Positions 1 through 13,076 of a stretch of 64,000 nt of DNA are shown piece after piece; the first letter of the stretch is position 1; each line of letters begins with the position of its first letter. The position numbers and the translations under genes were made by a program. The DNA lies in contig CACMKP010000003.1 in the NCBI GenBank assembly GCA_902614355.1, positions 36,120 to 100,119 of the forward strand, written 5' to 3'. Origin of the DNA: an uncultured Pelagibacteraceae bacterium (lineage in GTDB: Bacteria; Pseudomonadota; Alphaproteobacteria; Pelagibacterales; Pelagibacteraceae). The notes beneath the pieces are model-generated. The model ran no database searches. It was not told the DNA's origin and worked only from the letters and a program-made list of their open reading frames with translations.

Positions 1-739
1 GTTTCACTACGGTAATTTTAAATTTAACGTTGTCAAACCTTTCAATAAAAATTGGAACAACTGGTATTTTATATTTTTTAACTAATTGAGCTGGAATAGT
101 TGTTGTAAAGGCTTTTTCATTAAAAAAATTCGATTTGACTCCCTGCGAAACTCTTTGATCAATCATTAGTGCAGTTGAAAATCCATCATTATTTAATTTA
201 ACTAATTCTTTTATTCCTCCAATACCTTTTTTGATTTGATATTTACAAATATAATTTTTTCTTATTTTTTCCATTATTTGGTTTAAAAAAATATTATTAA
301 GTGGTCTATATATTGCAGCAATCTTTATACCAATTTTTTCTATTTGCATTGCCATCAACTCAAAATTACTGAAATGACCAGAGATAAACACAACTCTTTT
401 TTTATTGATTTTAATATCTTGAAGAACTTCTTCACCTTCCAGTATTATATTTTTATTTAGCTCTCCGCTTCTAAAGTTTTTAATAAACATATATTCTGCA
501 AAGACTCTTCCATAATTATTCCACATGGAGGTAGATATTTTTTTTAAATTTATCTCATCAATTTTTGGAAAAGCTCTTTTAATGTTTGAATTAATTAGTT
601 CTTTTGGCCTAAATAAAGGACCTACTATTTGAAAAATTTTCCCACTTAAAAAAGATGCTAATTTAATGCCTAAGATTTTAAATATAAAAAAAAATAAAAT
701 TATAATAATAAATTGTAAGAAATATTTTATTTTTCTCAT
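1..739 (-). CDS. lpxL: Lipid A biosynthesis acyltransferase (LpxL/HtrB-like), truncated by window start
   Basis: Open minus-strand frame from ATG at 739 to window edge, not in ORF track; MRKIKYFLQFIIII...FSNFELMAMQIEKIGIKIAAIYRPLNN...IDQR pattern; next to lpxK/waaA. Confidence 0.85.
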   Translation of the reverse strand, partial: MRKIKYFLQFIIIILFFFIFKILGIKLASFLSGKIFQIVGPLFRPKELINSNIKRAFPKIDEINLKKISTSMWNNYGRVFAEYMFIKNFRSGELNKNIILEGEEVLQDIKINKKRVVFISGHFSNFELMAMQIEKIGIKIAAIYRPLNNIFLNQIMEKIRKNYICKYQIKKGIGGIKELVKLNNDGFSTALMIDQRVSQGVKSNFFNEKAFTTTIPAQLVKKYKIPVVPIFIERFDNVKFKITVVK

Positions 740-740
740 A

Positions 741-1676
741 TTAATTAAGTAAAATATTTATGAAACTTTTTTCATCTTGAATTTTGATGTCAGATTTTAT
801 GAATTTTATTTTATCATGAAATTTTTCACTTAATCTTAAAAAATCTTTTTCAGTTGTGATTATTTTACAATTTGTCTTCTTGGCTTCTGAAATTATACTT
901 TTGACATCATAGTCTGAATAATTGTAATGATCAGGAAATTCAATATCTTTTAATATGTTAATATTATTTTTTCTTAACATCGATATAAAAGATTTATGGT
1001 TTCCGATTCCTGAAAAGACTAGGTATTTATCTCTATCATCAAAGTTATTCAAGTTTAAAGGAATATAATTTGAAATAAAAATATTTGCTTCTGGGTTGAT
1101 TTTAAAAATTTGTTCCCGCGCTTTTTCCAAATTTTCCATATTTCCAGTTATAAATATATTTTTGTGTTTTCTTATATTTTTAAAATGTTCTCGTAAAGGA
1201 CCTGATGGGATTGTAAATCCATTTCCAATCCAATTTTCATCATTAAAACAAACAAAAATTAAATCATAGTCTATTGAATAATCTTGCAAGCCATCATCAA
1301 AGATTGCTACTTTATACTCATCATTAATTGCATTAATTAAGGATTGTTTTCGCCTTTTAGATTTAAACAATTTGCCACTATTTTCTAACAATTTTTGCTC
1401 ATCCTTCTGATCTGAGTAATCTTTTTTTATAAAGCATGCTTTAATATTCTTCTTTTTAAGAATTTCGTGTATTTTTAAACTTAAAGATGTTTTTCCCGTG
1501 CCACCTAGATAAATATTTCCAACACATATGGTTTTAATATTTTTAAATTTTTCCTTTTTTATAACTAATTTTTTTATCAAATTAATAAGCCATAAAAACA
1601 ATGACAGAGGCAGAAAAAGATAAGGTAAAATTTTTGCATTTTTTTTGTCCCAAAAATTTGGTTTTTTAAATTTCAT
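741..1676 (-). CDS. lpxK: Tetraacyldisaccharide 4'-kinase
   Basis: GNIYLGGTGKTSL P-loop, DDGLQD motif; lipid A neighbourhood. Confidence 0.95.
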   Translation of the reverse strand: MKFKKPNFWDKKNAKILPYLFLPLSLFLWLINLIKKLVIKKEKFKNIKTICVGNIYLGGTGKTSLSLKIHEILKKKNIKACFIKKDYSDQKDEQKLLENSGKLFKSKRRKQSLINAINDEYKVAIFDDGLQDYSIDYDLIFVCFNDENWIGNGFTIPSGPLREHFKNIRKHKNIFITGNMENLEKAREQIFKINPEANIFISNYIPLNLNNFDDRDKYLVFSGIGNHKSFISMLRKNNINILKDIEFPDHYNYSDYDVKSIISEAKKTNCKIITTEKDFLRLSEKFHDKIKFIKSDIKIQDEKSFINILLN

Positions 1677-2907
1677 AATTCATTGTTTTATCAAGTTTTA
1701 TTAAGGTATTTTTAAAGATATTATTACCTAATTTTTGAATTTTCCTGACATTTTCCATTTTTTTTTTAAAAACTATTTCTTTTGAGAATTGTTTCGGATT
1801 GTTTATTTCTTTTGAGATTTTTAAAGATTTAAGAAAATCATAAACTTCACGAAAATTATCAACATTTGGCCCATGAAGTATTTTTGCACCATAGCGTGCG
1901 GGTTCTATTGGGTTTTGCCCACCTTTATTTACTAAAGACCCACCTAAAAATACAGTAGTTGCTATTTTATAAAATTGTTTTGAGTCTCCAAAAGTGTCGA
2001 CAATATAAATATCAATATTTTTTAGATCTTTAATTTTTGAGCTATGACATGTAGTTTTCAAATTTAATTTTTTCAATTCATTTTCTATTTCTTTTACTCT
2101 ATGAACATGCCTTGGAATGATAATTGTAATTAAGTTTTTTATTTTTTTCTTTAGCAAAATATGTGTTTGAGCTGCAAATATCTCCTCGTTTCCATGGGTG
2201 CTAGCAGCTATACAAATTTTTTTTTTTTTAAACTGATTTTGGATTTTACTATTCATATCTCTAAAGGAAATTTTTTTATCCTCAAAAAATTTTAAATTTC
2301 CAATATATTCAATTTTTTTTACACCAAGTTTTTTAAGATACACCATTGTTTCTTTATTTTGGGGGTGAGCAATACTAATTTGACTAAAAACTTTTAAAGA
2401 AAATTTTTTTAGTTTTAACCATCTTTTGAAAGTCTTCTTTGTTATTCTTGCATTTAGTAGAACCAATGGGATATCATTTTTTTTGATTGATCTATACATA
2501 CTTGGCCAAATCTCAGATTCTAAAAAAATAGCAAAATCAGGTTTCCAATAATTAAGAAAAAAATTCGAAAAAAATATATGATCTATTGGTAAAAACTGAT
2601 GTACAACTTTTTTAAAATTATATTTCTCTATAATTTTTGACGAACTTACAGTACTTGAGGTTACAAGAATTTGATTAAAAGTATTTTCTTTATCATATTT
2701 ATTAAGAATAGGTATTACACTCATTATTTCTCCCACGCTTGATCCATGAAACCATATCACTTTTCCTGTGAGTCTTTTTTTAGAAATTAAACAAAATTTT
2801 TCTTTAAATCTTATTATGTCTTCTTTACCTTTAATAACTCTAATAAAGATTATTAGAGGTGAGATTAAGATTACTGTAGATAATAATAATTGATAAAAAA
2901 AAAACAT
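1666..2907 (-). CDS. waaA: 3-deoxy-D-manno-octulosonic acid transferase
   Basis: WFHGSSVGE, ARIT, FLGGSLVNKGGQNPIEPA motifs. Confidence 0.95.
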   Translation of the reverse strand: MFFFYQLLLSTVILISPLIIFIRVIKGKEDIIRFKEKFCLISKKRLTGKVIWFHGSSVGEIMSVIPILNKYDKENTFNQILVTSSTVSSSKIIEKYNFKKVVHQFLPIDHIFFSNFFLNYWKPDFAIFLESEIWPSMYRSIKKNDIPLVLLNARITKKTFKRWLKLKKFSLKVFSQISIAHPQNKETMVYLKKLGVKKIEYIGNLKFFEDKKISFRDMNSKIQNQFKKKKICIAASTHGNEEIFAAQTHILLKKKIKNLITIIIPRHVHRVKEIENELKKLNLKTTCHSSKIKDLKNIDIYIVDTFGDSKQFYKIATTVFLGGSLVNKGGQNPIEPARYGAKILHGPNVDNFREVYDFLKSLKISKEINNPKQFSKEIVFKKKMENVRKIQKLGNNIFKNTLIKLDKTMNYEI

Positions 2908-2909
2908 CT

Positions 2910-4649
2910 CTATTTTTGAATCTGTTTTTCGTAAAAGTTTTTGTAAAGTTTGGAATTCTCTAATAGCTCCTCGTGCTTACCACTTGCTACTACTCTGCCT
3001 GTATCAATTACATAAATATTATTTGAATTTAATATCGTTGATAATCTATGAGCTATTACAATTGTAGTTCTATCTTTAGTCAATACAGATAATGCATTTT
3101 GAATTTTCGACTCTGTATCACTATCTAGAGAAGATGTTGCTTCATCTAAAAGAATGATCGAACTTTTTTTCATCATCGCTCTGGCTATTGATATTCTTTG
3201 TTTTTCCCCACCTGACAACCTAACTCCATTTTCACCTATTATAGTGTCATATTTTTGTGGGAGTAACTCTATAAATTCATCACAATAAGAAAGTTTTGCG
3301 ACGCGTAAAATTTCTTCATCATTAGCATCTATATTGGCATATTTAATATTATTTTTTATTGTATCATCAAACAAAGTAGTTTCTTGACTTACTAATGAAA
3401 TATTATTTCTTAGTGACTGAATTTTCGTTTTGTAAATAGATTGATTGTCAATAGTGATGTCACCTGAATTTGCATCATAGAATCTTGGAATTAAATTTAA
3501 AATTGTTGATTTTCCAGATCCACTATTGCCGACCAAAGAAGTCATTTTTCCTCCAGCAAATTCTAAATCTATTTCTTTGAGCACTATGTTTTCTTTATCA
3601 ACATCATATGAAAATTTAACGTCTTTAAAATTTATTTTTGCGTCTTTAACAGTCAGAGCTTTCGCTTCTTTTTCATCTTTAATTTTATTTTTGTTGTCTA
3701 TTATTGGCAAAATTCTAGATGCTGCAGATAAGCCTTGATTTAGAACCATATTTAAAGTCGATAATGATCTAACTGGCTGATACGCAAGCATCATAGCAGC
3801 TAAAAATGAAAAAAAATTATTTATATCTAATTCATTTTGCATCATTAACTTGCCAGAATAAAAAATTAAAACGGCAATCATTACTCCAGTTAAAGTTTCC
3901 ATAATTGGCGACATTCTTAAGAAAACAACTAATATTTTTTTATTTTTATCTTTCAATTGTTCAAGATGACGATCTGCTCTTAAATTTTCATAACTTTCTT
4001 TTTGAAAAATCTTAATTAGTTTATGATTTTTAAATAATTCAACTAAATAGGTTGTTAAAAAACCAGATTTTTCTTGAGCTTGTGTAGTTACTTTACCGAT
4101 CCTTTTACCTAACGTCTTTGCAGATAAACCTGCCAAGGGTATCATCACAATAGATATTAAAGCTAATTTCCAATTTTGTGTAAACATAACACACAATAAA
4201 CCAATTAATGTTAGAGAGTCTTTAAAGAGTGTTAGTAGCGCATGGCTTAGTAAATTTGTTATATGTGTCACATCGTAAGTGAGGTTGGAAATAAAATTTC
4301 CAGAATGTTTTTTATCTATAGTTTGAGTATCCGCTTTAATGAGTGATTTGGTCATATCAAATTGTAATTTTTTTTTAACCTCTTCACCAACGCTTATCAT
4401 TGTTGCTTTTGCAAAATACAAAGATGTCCCTTTTAATGCAAAAGCAATTATAATCATAAAAGGTATTAAAAAAATAAGTGTTTGATCTTTTTCAATAAAT
4501 ATTTTTTTGATAGCTGGATCTAATAACCAAGCTATTGCAGATGTACTAGCTGCAACAACAATAGAAAAAAAAGCAGACAAGATAATCTTATCCAAGTAAA
4601 TTTTTGAATAATCTTTGTAAAGCCTCGTATAAATTTCTTTTTTATCCAT
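2910..4649 (-). CDS. msbA: MsbA-type lipid exporter ABC transporter (TMD+NBD)
   Basis: Walker A GNSGSGKST, LSGGEKQR, ILLDEATSSLD. Confidence 0.9.
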   Translation of the reverse strand: MDKKEIYTRLYKDYSKIYLDKIILSAFFSIVVAASTSAIAWLLDPAIKKIFIEKDQTLIFLIPFMIIIAFALKGTSLYFAKATMISVGEEVKKKLQFDMTKSLIKADTQTIDKKHSGNFISNLTYDVTHITNLLSHALLTLFKDSLTLIGLLCVMFTQNWKLALISIVMIPLAGLSAKTLGKRIGKVTTQAQEKSGFLTTYLVELFKNHKLIKIFQKESYENLRADRHLEQLKDKNKKILVVFLRMSPIMETLTGVMIAVLIFYSGKLMMQNELDINNFFSFLAAMMLAYQPVRSLSTLNMVLNQGLSAASRILPIIDNKNKIKDEKEAKALTVKDAKINFKDVKFSYDVDKENIVLKEIDLEFAGGKMTSLVGNSGSGKSTILNLIPRFYDANSGDITIDNQSIYKTKIQSLRNNISLVSQETTLFDDTIKNNIKYANIDANDEEILRVAKLSYCDEFIELLPQKYDTIIGENGVRLSGGEKQRISIARAMMKKSSIILLDEATSSLDSDTESKIQNALSVLTKDRTTIVIAHRLSTILNSNNIYVIDTGRVVASGKHEELLENSKLYKNFYEKQIQK

Positions 4650-5515
4650 TAAAATAATTTTCCAATCAAGATAATTAATAAAACAATTAAACCGAAATAA
4701 TTATTGCTTTTAAATATCACAAGACATTTTTCTGGGTTATCTAATTTAAAAGACTTAACTTGATAAGCAAATAAATGAATAACTGGAAAAATTAACAGTG
4801 AAAAATACATAAGACTAAAATCTAAAAGATACCCACCCATTATATAGCTAAGAATAAATATTAAATAACATATGAATAAAAATAATTTTGCGTTTTTTTT
4901 AAATTTAATTGATGTTGATTTTAATCCTATTATTTCATCATCCTTAATATCTTGATACCCATATATTGTGTCGTATCCTAGTGTCCAAAATATGGCCCCA
5001 AAATAGAATACTAGTGGAACTAAACTTATTTGTTCAGAAGACGATGTCCAACCAAGAATCAAGCCATAATTAAATGTAACTCCTAAAAAAAGTTGTGGCC
5101 AATATGTGTATCTTTTCATCAAGGGATAGGTAAAAGCTAACGGCATAGAGCCTAATGCTAAAATAATTGTGAGTGTGTTAAAATTTATTAAAACAATGAG
5201 AGCGATTAAACACAGTATAAGTGCATAAATTAAAGCAACCTTCCAGGAAATTTTTCCTGAAGCTAAAGGCCTTTCCTTTGTCCTTTTTACTTTTTGATCA
5301 AACTCTTTATCAAGTATATCATTTACAATACATCCTGCAGACCTCATTAATATAGACCCCATAAAAAATAAACTTAAGTAAAAAAAATAATTATCTAAAC
5401 TATTTTTAAAATCGTAAGCTAAAGTTAGGCCCCATGCACACGGCCAAAATAATAGCATATAACCAATAGGTTTTTTTAGTCTTGTTATTTCAATAAAAAT
5501 ATTAAATTGGTTCAT
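4649..5515 (-). CDS. ubiA: 4-hydroxybenzoate polyprenyltransferase
   Basis: NDILDKEFDQKVKRTKERPLASG prenyltransferase motif, polytopic membrane protein. Confidence 0.93.
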   Translation of the reverse strand: MNQFNIFIEITRLKKPIGYMLLFWPCAWGLTLAYDFKNSLDNYFFYLSLFFMGSILMRSAGCIVNDILDKEFDQKVKRTKERPLASGKISWKVALIYALILCLIALIVLINFNTLTIILALGSMPLAFTYPLMKRYTYWPQLFLGVTFNYGLILGWTSSSEQISLVPLVFYFGAIFWTLGYDTIYGYQDIKDDEIIGLKSTSIKFKKNAKLFLFICYLIFILSYIMGGYLLDFSLMYFSLLIFPVIHLFAYQVKSFKLDNPEKCLVIFKSNNYFGLIVLLIILIGKLF

Positions 5516-5545
5516 AAATTTTACTTGTAAATAACAGGGGCAAGA

Positions 5546-5971
5546 TTGATAATCAAATTGATTCGTATGAATATAGATTACACAGTAACAGCATTAATGT
5601 TCCCGGCCATTCCTTTATTGATGGGAGTATACAGTAATAGGTTTCATACTTTAAGTAATCTGATCAGAAAGTTACATGATGAACATGTTTATGAAAAACA
5701 TATTCCACCTGAATGGAAAAAACAATTTCTCAATTTAAGTAATAGAATAACTCTTTTAAGGTGGACAATCTTGTTTGCAGCTTTTGGATTTTTATTTAAT
5801 ATGTTGACCGTATTTGCCCTTTATATGGATGAGCTTTTAGTGGCAAGAATTATTTTTGGTTCATGCTGTCTGTCAATGATAATATCAATAGTATTTTTTA
5901 TAAGAGAAATACATATATCGACGAATGCTCTAAAACTTCATATGTCTGATATGGATGTAAACGTAGACTAG
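5546..5971 (+). CDS. DUF2721-like membrane protein
   Basis: MFPAIPLLMGVYSNRFHTLSNLIRKLHDE, several TM segments. Confidence 0.6.
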   Translation: MIIKLIRMNIDYTVTALMFPAIPLLMGVYSNRFHTLSNLIRKLHDEHVYEKHIPPEWKKQFLNLSNRITLLRWTILFAAFGFLFNMLTVFALYMDELLVARIIFGSCCLSMIISIVFFIREIHISTNALKLHMSDMDVNVD

Positions 5972-6939
5972 GGAATTATAACTGCAGGACCCGTCAGTAA
6001 TCTTGCTTCTAAATCTTTGTGAGCTTGTGCAGCATCTTTTAGGGAATACTTTTTTGAAACTTTAACTTTAAATTTATTTGTTAGTAAAGCATCAAATACT
6101 TTTTTCGCGGACTCAACGAGCTCTTCTCTTTTAACTGTGTAATGAGCGATTGAAGGTCTTGTAAAAAATAATCCTTTGGCATTAATGTCTTTCTTAACAT
6201 CGATTGTATCAACGTACCCTGACGCATTTCCAAAAGCTACCATCATACCTCTTATCTTTAGTGTTTCGATTGAACCTTTGAAAGTTTTAATACCAACACC
6301 ATCATAAACTACATCGATGCTGTTTTTTCCGACAATTTTTTCTACCTCTTCAACAAAATTTTTTTCAGAGTAATTTATTACATGATGGCAGCCATTTTTC
6401 TTTGCAATTTCTTCTTTACTTTTTGAACCTACGGTTCCTATCACTTCAGCGCCTAATGAATTTGCCCATTGACATAAAATTTGACCAAGACCTCCTGCTG
6501 CAGCGTGATATAAAACTTTATCACCCTTTTTTAAAGGATATGCTCTATGTATCAAATACTCTGCAGTAATTCCTTTTAATGTTATGCATGAGGCTACTTC
6601 ATCAGAAACTCCATCTGGAACTTTAACTAATTTTTCCTCAGGCATTATTTGCTTCTCTGAATAAGCACCGATAGGCATTGACGCATGAGTTACCCTGTCA
6701 CCAATTTTAAAAAATTTTATGTCTGACCCGACTTCTTCAATTATTCCACAAGACTCGAGACCTATACCACTTGGTAATGGAATAGGATAAAGACCAGTTC
6801 TATGATAGACATCTATGTAATTTAAGCCGATAGATAAATTTTTAATCAAAACTTCTTTTGGTCCTGGTTTACCAATTTCTGCATCTTTTAATATTAAAAC
6901 TTCAGGCCCGCCAAATTTCTCTATTTTGATTGATTTCAT
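5968..6939 (-). CDS. qor: NADPH:quinone oxidoreductase / zinc-independent MDR alcohol dehydrogenase
   Basis: AAAGGLGQILCQWA nucleotide-binding motif, IGLESCGIIEEVG. Confidence 0.85.
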   Translation of the reverse strand: MKSIKIEKFGGPEVLILKDAEIGKPGPKEVLIKNLSIGLNYIDVYHRTGLYPIPLPSGIGLESCGIIEEVGSDIKFFKIGDRVTHASMPIGAYSEKQIMPEEKLVKVPDGVSDEVASCITLKGITAEYLIHRAYPLKKGDKVLYHAAAGGLGQILCQWANSLGAEVIGTVGSKSKEEIAKKNGCHHVINYSEKNFVEEVEKIVGKNSIDVVYDGVGIKTFKGSIETLKIRGMMVAFGNASGYVDTIDVKKDINAKGLFFTRPSIAHYTVKREELVESAKKVFDALLTNKFKVKVSKKYSLKDAAQAHKDLEARLLTGPAVIIP

Positions 6940-6942
6940 TTA

Positions 6943-7779
6943 TTATTTTACAAAATTGCCATTATGATAATCTTGAACAGCTTGTAAGATCTCTGATTTA
7001 GTATTCATTACAAATGGTCCACCTCGTGCTATTTCTTCATTAATAGGTTTTCCTGAAATGACTAAAAACTTAGCGTTAATTTTTGCAGATACTTTTAAAT
7101 TTTCACCTTTTGATAACAAGACTAGAGTACTGTCTTTTATTTCAGTATGTTTTTTTTCACCAATTTCTATTTCACCATTTATTAGATAGATGAATGAATT
7201 GTGAGTAGAAGGAATTTTAAAATCAAATTTTTTACCTTTGTTTAGTTCAACATCAAAATAAATAGGTTCTATGTTATGGCCTTTTACAGGACCTTCTGCT
7301 TTTTCAAATTTACCAGCTATAACTTTAATTTGTTTATCTTTATCTTTATGAATTTTCATTTTATCAGCATCAATATAAATATACTCAGGCTTACTCATTT
7401 TAAGTTTTGCTGGCATATTAATCCATAATTGGAAACCATGTAATTTACCTTCTTTCATTGCAGGCATTTCCGAGTGAATTATTCCGCTTCCTGTTTTCAT
7501 CCATTGAACATCTCCTGCCGACATTTTTCCTTCACCACCTGTGCTATCTTTATGCTCAAAGTCACCAGCAAGCATATATGTTACTGTTTCGATACCTCTA
7601 TGAGGGTGGGGAGGAAAACCAGCAATATAGTCCTCACTGTTTTCAGAGCCGAATTCATCTAACATTAAGAATGGATCAAAGTAATTAGGCTCCACCCCAA
7701 TACTTCTTTTGAGTTTCACTCCTGCACCATCGGATGAATTAATTGGTTTTATAATTTTCTGAATCTCAATTGAACTCAT
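6943..7779 (-). CDS. Pirin family protein
   Basis: DPFLMLDEFG, FPPHPHRGIETVTYML, GGPFVMNT motifs. Confidence 0.93.
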   Translation of the reverse strand: MSSIEIQKIIKPINSSDGAGVKLKRSIGVEPNYFDPFLMLDEFGSENSEDYIAGFPPHPHRGIETVTYMLAGDFEHKDSTGGEGKMSAGDVQWMKTGSGIIHSEMPAMKEGKLHGFQLWINMPAKLKMSKPEYIYIDADKMKIHKDKDKQIKVIAGKFEKAEGPVKGHNIEPIYFDVELNKGKKFDFKIPSTHNSFIYLINGEIEIGEKKHTEIKDSTLVLLSKGENLKVSAKINAKFLVISGKPINEEIARGGPFVMNTKSEILQAVQDYHNGNFVK

Positions 7780-7786
7780 AATTTTT

Positions 7787-8197
7787 TCATTTATTATTAC
7801 CTTTTATAAAAAAGAATAATCCACTTACTAGTAGAAATATTTGCACACTAGAAAATAATTTTGTTGTTATAAACCAATCAGAATGTGCCACTATAAGAAT
7901 ACTAGACATTAATAAAACTATATTCAGTCCAGCTAATCGTGTTAATATATTCCCCAAAGGATTTTTTATAAAAGCTGCTATTATAATAATTATTCCTGAT
8001 AATAATTCTGATAATGCCACAGTAGATGCTAAGATTGGATGTAAATCATAATACTCTACAAGACCTTCTGGAGGTAGTGGAAATTTTTTTGATCCATAAA
8101 TTATGAAAGCTATACCAAGAATAAATCTAAGTGAAAGTGAGGCCAATGCTTCAAAATTTTTTAGATAATTATCAATTTTTTTATCAAAATTGTTCAT
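7787..8197 (-). CDS. DoxX family membrane protein
   Basis: SLRFILGIAFIIYGSKKF, four-TM pattern. Confidence 0.75.
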   Translation of the reverse strand: MNNFDKKIDNYLKNFEALASLSLRFILGIAFIIYGSKKFPLPPEGLVEYYDLHPILASTVALSELLSGIIIIIAAFIKNPLGNILTRLAGLNIVLLMSSILIVAHSDWFITTKLFSSVQIFLLVSGLFFFIKGNNK

Positions 8198-8254
8198 AAA
8201 TATATTTAATTATTATTATAAATATTCTTAATTACAATCATGAAATTTATATTA

Positions 8255-8917
8255 TTAGATTAAATTTAATAATTCTTTCAAATTTTTAATCACGTGCTTT
8301 GGTTTAAAATCAAGCTTGTCAAAAATATTTTCATTCCTGTTTACCCAAATAGCATTATACCCGTAATTTCCTCCGCCAGAAACATCCCAGGTATTTGCAC
8401 TTAAGAAAGCAATTTCATTTACTTTAATATTATATTTTTTAGTTGGTATTTCGTATACCTTTGAATCTGGTTTATAAATCCTAACCTCTTCAATAGAAAA
8501 TAGATCATCAAATAAATTCTCTAGATCGTTACTTCTCACTAACTCATTTAATAGTTGTGGTGTTCCATTTGATAAGATAGCTAACTTGTAATTTTTTTCT
8601 TTCAAAATTTTTAAAGTTTCTGGCACCTCCTCAAAAGTAGATAGAGATTTGTAAAGATCTAACAATTCATCTTTCATTGAATGACTTATCTTAAAATTTT
8701 CCATTGACTTTTCTAAGCTATCCTCGGTTATTTTCCAAAAATCTTTATGTCTTCCCATCAAACTTCTAAGCCAGGTATATTCTAATTGAGTCGTTCTCCA
8801 GTAATTTGAAAACTTTTCCCATTTGTCTCCTATCTTATCTTTACATTTTTCAGCAGCAGAGTTCACATCAAACAATGTCCCGTAAGCATCAAAAATTATT
8901 GCTTTAATATTTTTCAT
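8255..8917 (-). CDS. Haloacid dehalogenase type II, HAD superfamily
   Basis: IIFDAYGTLFDV, LSNGTP, KPDSKVYE, SANTWDVSGG. Confidence 0.88.
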   Translation of the reverse strand: MKNIKAIIFDAYGTLFDVNSAAEKCKDKIGDKWEKFSNYWRTTQLEYTWLRSLMGRHKDFWKITEDSLEKSMENFKISHSMKDELLDLYKSLSTFEEVPETLKILKEKNYKLAILSNGTPQLLNELVRSNDLENLFDDLFSIEEVRIYKPDSKVYEIPTKKYNIKVNEIAFLSANTWDVSGGGNYGYNAIWVNRNENIFDKLDFKPKHVIKNLKELLNLI

Positions 8918-8934
8918 AAATTAACCTATCATAT

Positions 8935-9636
8935 ATGGGCAATATTAGATTATTTTTTTCAAATTCCATAACGACTGGTATGACTGACATGTTGGATAAA
9001 TCTCAATCACATTATTTGCAGAAAGTTATGAGAATAAAAGAAAATGAGATTTTTTCTTTGTTTAATAATAAAGGTGAGTGGGAAGCAAAGATTTTGAAAA
9101 TTTCTAAAGGCCAAGTTGAATTTGAAATAATCAAGCAATTACGACAGAAAGAAAATATGAAAGATTTGTGGTTAGCATTCTCCCCAATTAAATCTAATTA
9201 TCAAAATTTTATGATACAAAAAGCGACTGAACTTGGGGTAACAAAATTTTTACCTATAATTTTTGAAAGAACAATTGTTAGAAGGATAAATGTTGAGAAA
9301 TTAAAAAAGATTGCAATAGAAGCTAGCGAGCAATCAAATCGTGTTAATATTCCATTAATTGAGCAAACCCAAAATCTTGAAAGTTTTTTAAATTCAAATT
9401 CAGTAGATTTGATATTTACAGATTTAAATTCGACAAATAAAAAAATTGATAAATATAAGTTAACGAATAAACCAACTTGTATAATCGTAGGTCCGGAAGG
9501 AGATTTTTCTGAGTTAGAAAGAGAAAAGATTCTTACTTTTAAGGGAGTTCAAGCGGTTAAAATTAATGAAAATATTTTAAGATCTGAAACAGCTGTGATA
9601 TCAGCAATTTCAATCGTTAATTATGCATTTAATTGA
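8935..9636 (+). CDS. rsmE: 16S rRNA (uracil1498-N3)-methyltransferase
   Basis: IIVGPEGDFSELE, LRSETAVISAIS knot motif. Confidence 0.92.
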   Translation: MGNIRLFFSNSITTGMTDMLDKSQSHYLQKVMRIKENEIFSLFNNKGEWEAKILKISKGQVEFEIIKQLRQKENMKDLWLAFSPIKSNYQNFMIQKATELGVTKFLPIIFERTIVRRINVEKLKKIAIEASEQSNRVNIPLIEQTQNLESFLNSNSVDLIFTDLNSTNKKIDKYKLTNKPTCIIVGPEGDFSELEREKILTFKGVQAVKINENILRSETAVISAISIVNYAFN

Positions 9637-9696
9637 TAAATTGTCGCGAAAACTAAAGTGTAATTTTATAAAAAGAGCTTTATATAGCTATTAAAT

Positions 9697-12146
<2,450 letters not shown>

Positions 12147-12161
12147 TAAGAGTACAAAAAA

Positions 12162-13076
12162 TTGATGAACGATATTAGGCTAAAAAAAAGAAGTTTAAGC
12201 CAAGAGGATTTATTTAATTTCTCGGAGCTATTTAAACTAATGAAGCCTAGAGTAATGTCTCTCGTTATTTTTACTTGTGCCGTGGGTCTATTAACAGCAC
12301 CAAGTCTTGTTTCAACTAAAGAGGCTGTAATTGGTATTTTGTTAGTTTCATTAGGTGCCGGTGCAGCGGGGGCATTAAATATGTGGTACGAGTCTGATCT
12401 CGATGCTCTAATGACAAGGACTTGTTTAAGGCCAATTCCGACTGGAAAGGTAAATAAGAATCAAGCTTTAATATTTGGCATTACCCTATCAATTGTTTCG
12501 GTAGTAGCCTTAGATTATTTTACAAATAGGATTTCAGCTGCAATATTACTTTTAACAATATTGTTCTATGTATTTGTTTATACAATCTGGCTTAAGAGAA
12601 GAACGCCCCAAAATATAGTTATTGGTGGGGCTGCAGGTGCATTTCCACCAGTTATAGGATGGACTATTTCTACAGGTTCGCTTTCGTTAGAACCCCTTAC
12701 CTTTTTTCTTATAATTTTTTTTTGGACTCCTTCACACTTTTGGGCTTTGAGTTTGTATAAATCTGATGATTATAAAAAAGCTAAGTTACCTATGCTTCCA
12801 TTAACTAATGGAGTTGAGTCAACTAAATTGAATATATTCATTTACTCTTTATTAATGGTGCCTGTAATAATTTTCCCATTTTTAATAGATTTTGTTGGTT
12901 TAGCATTTTTAATACCATCATTGATGCTTACTTTTTACTATAATTATTTATGTTATCAGCTATTTAATTTCAAAAAAGATAGGTTTAATCCCAAAATAGC
13001 TAGAACTATATTTGGATATTCAATACTTTATTTATTTTTGATTTTCGTCCTGTTTTTGATAGATAAAATTGTATGA
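12162..13076 (+). CDS. ctaB: Protoheme IX farnesyltransferase
   Basis: NMWYESDLDALMTRTCLRPIPTG; cox operon. Confidence 0.95.
   Translation: MMNDIRLKKRSLSQEDLFNFSELFKLMKPRVMSLVIFTCAVGLLTAPSLVSTKEAVIGILLVSLGAGAAGALNMWYESDLDALMTRTCLRPIPTGKVNKNQALIFGITLSIVSVVALDYFTNRISAAILLLTILFYVFVYTIWLKRRTPQNIVIGGAAGAFPPVIGWTISTGSLSLEPLTFFLIIFFWTPSHFWALSLYKSDDYKKAKLPMLPLTNGVESTKLNIFIYSLLMVPVIIFPFLIDFVGLAFLIPSLMLTFYYNYLCYQLFNFKKDRFNPKIARTIFGYSILYLFLIFVLFLIDKIV

Noticed and set aside
3526-3738. Plus-strand 70-aa ORF opposite msbA
   Set aside because: Antisense to a well-conserved ABC NBD; composition follows the complementary strand and there is no recognisable domain
7458-7688. Two overlapping plus-strand ORFs opposite pirin
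   Set aside because: Antisense shadow ORFs of a conserved gene
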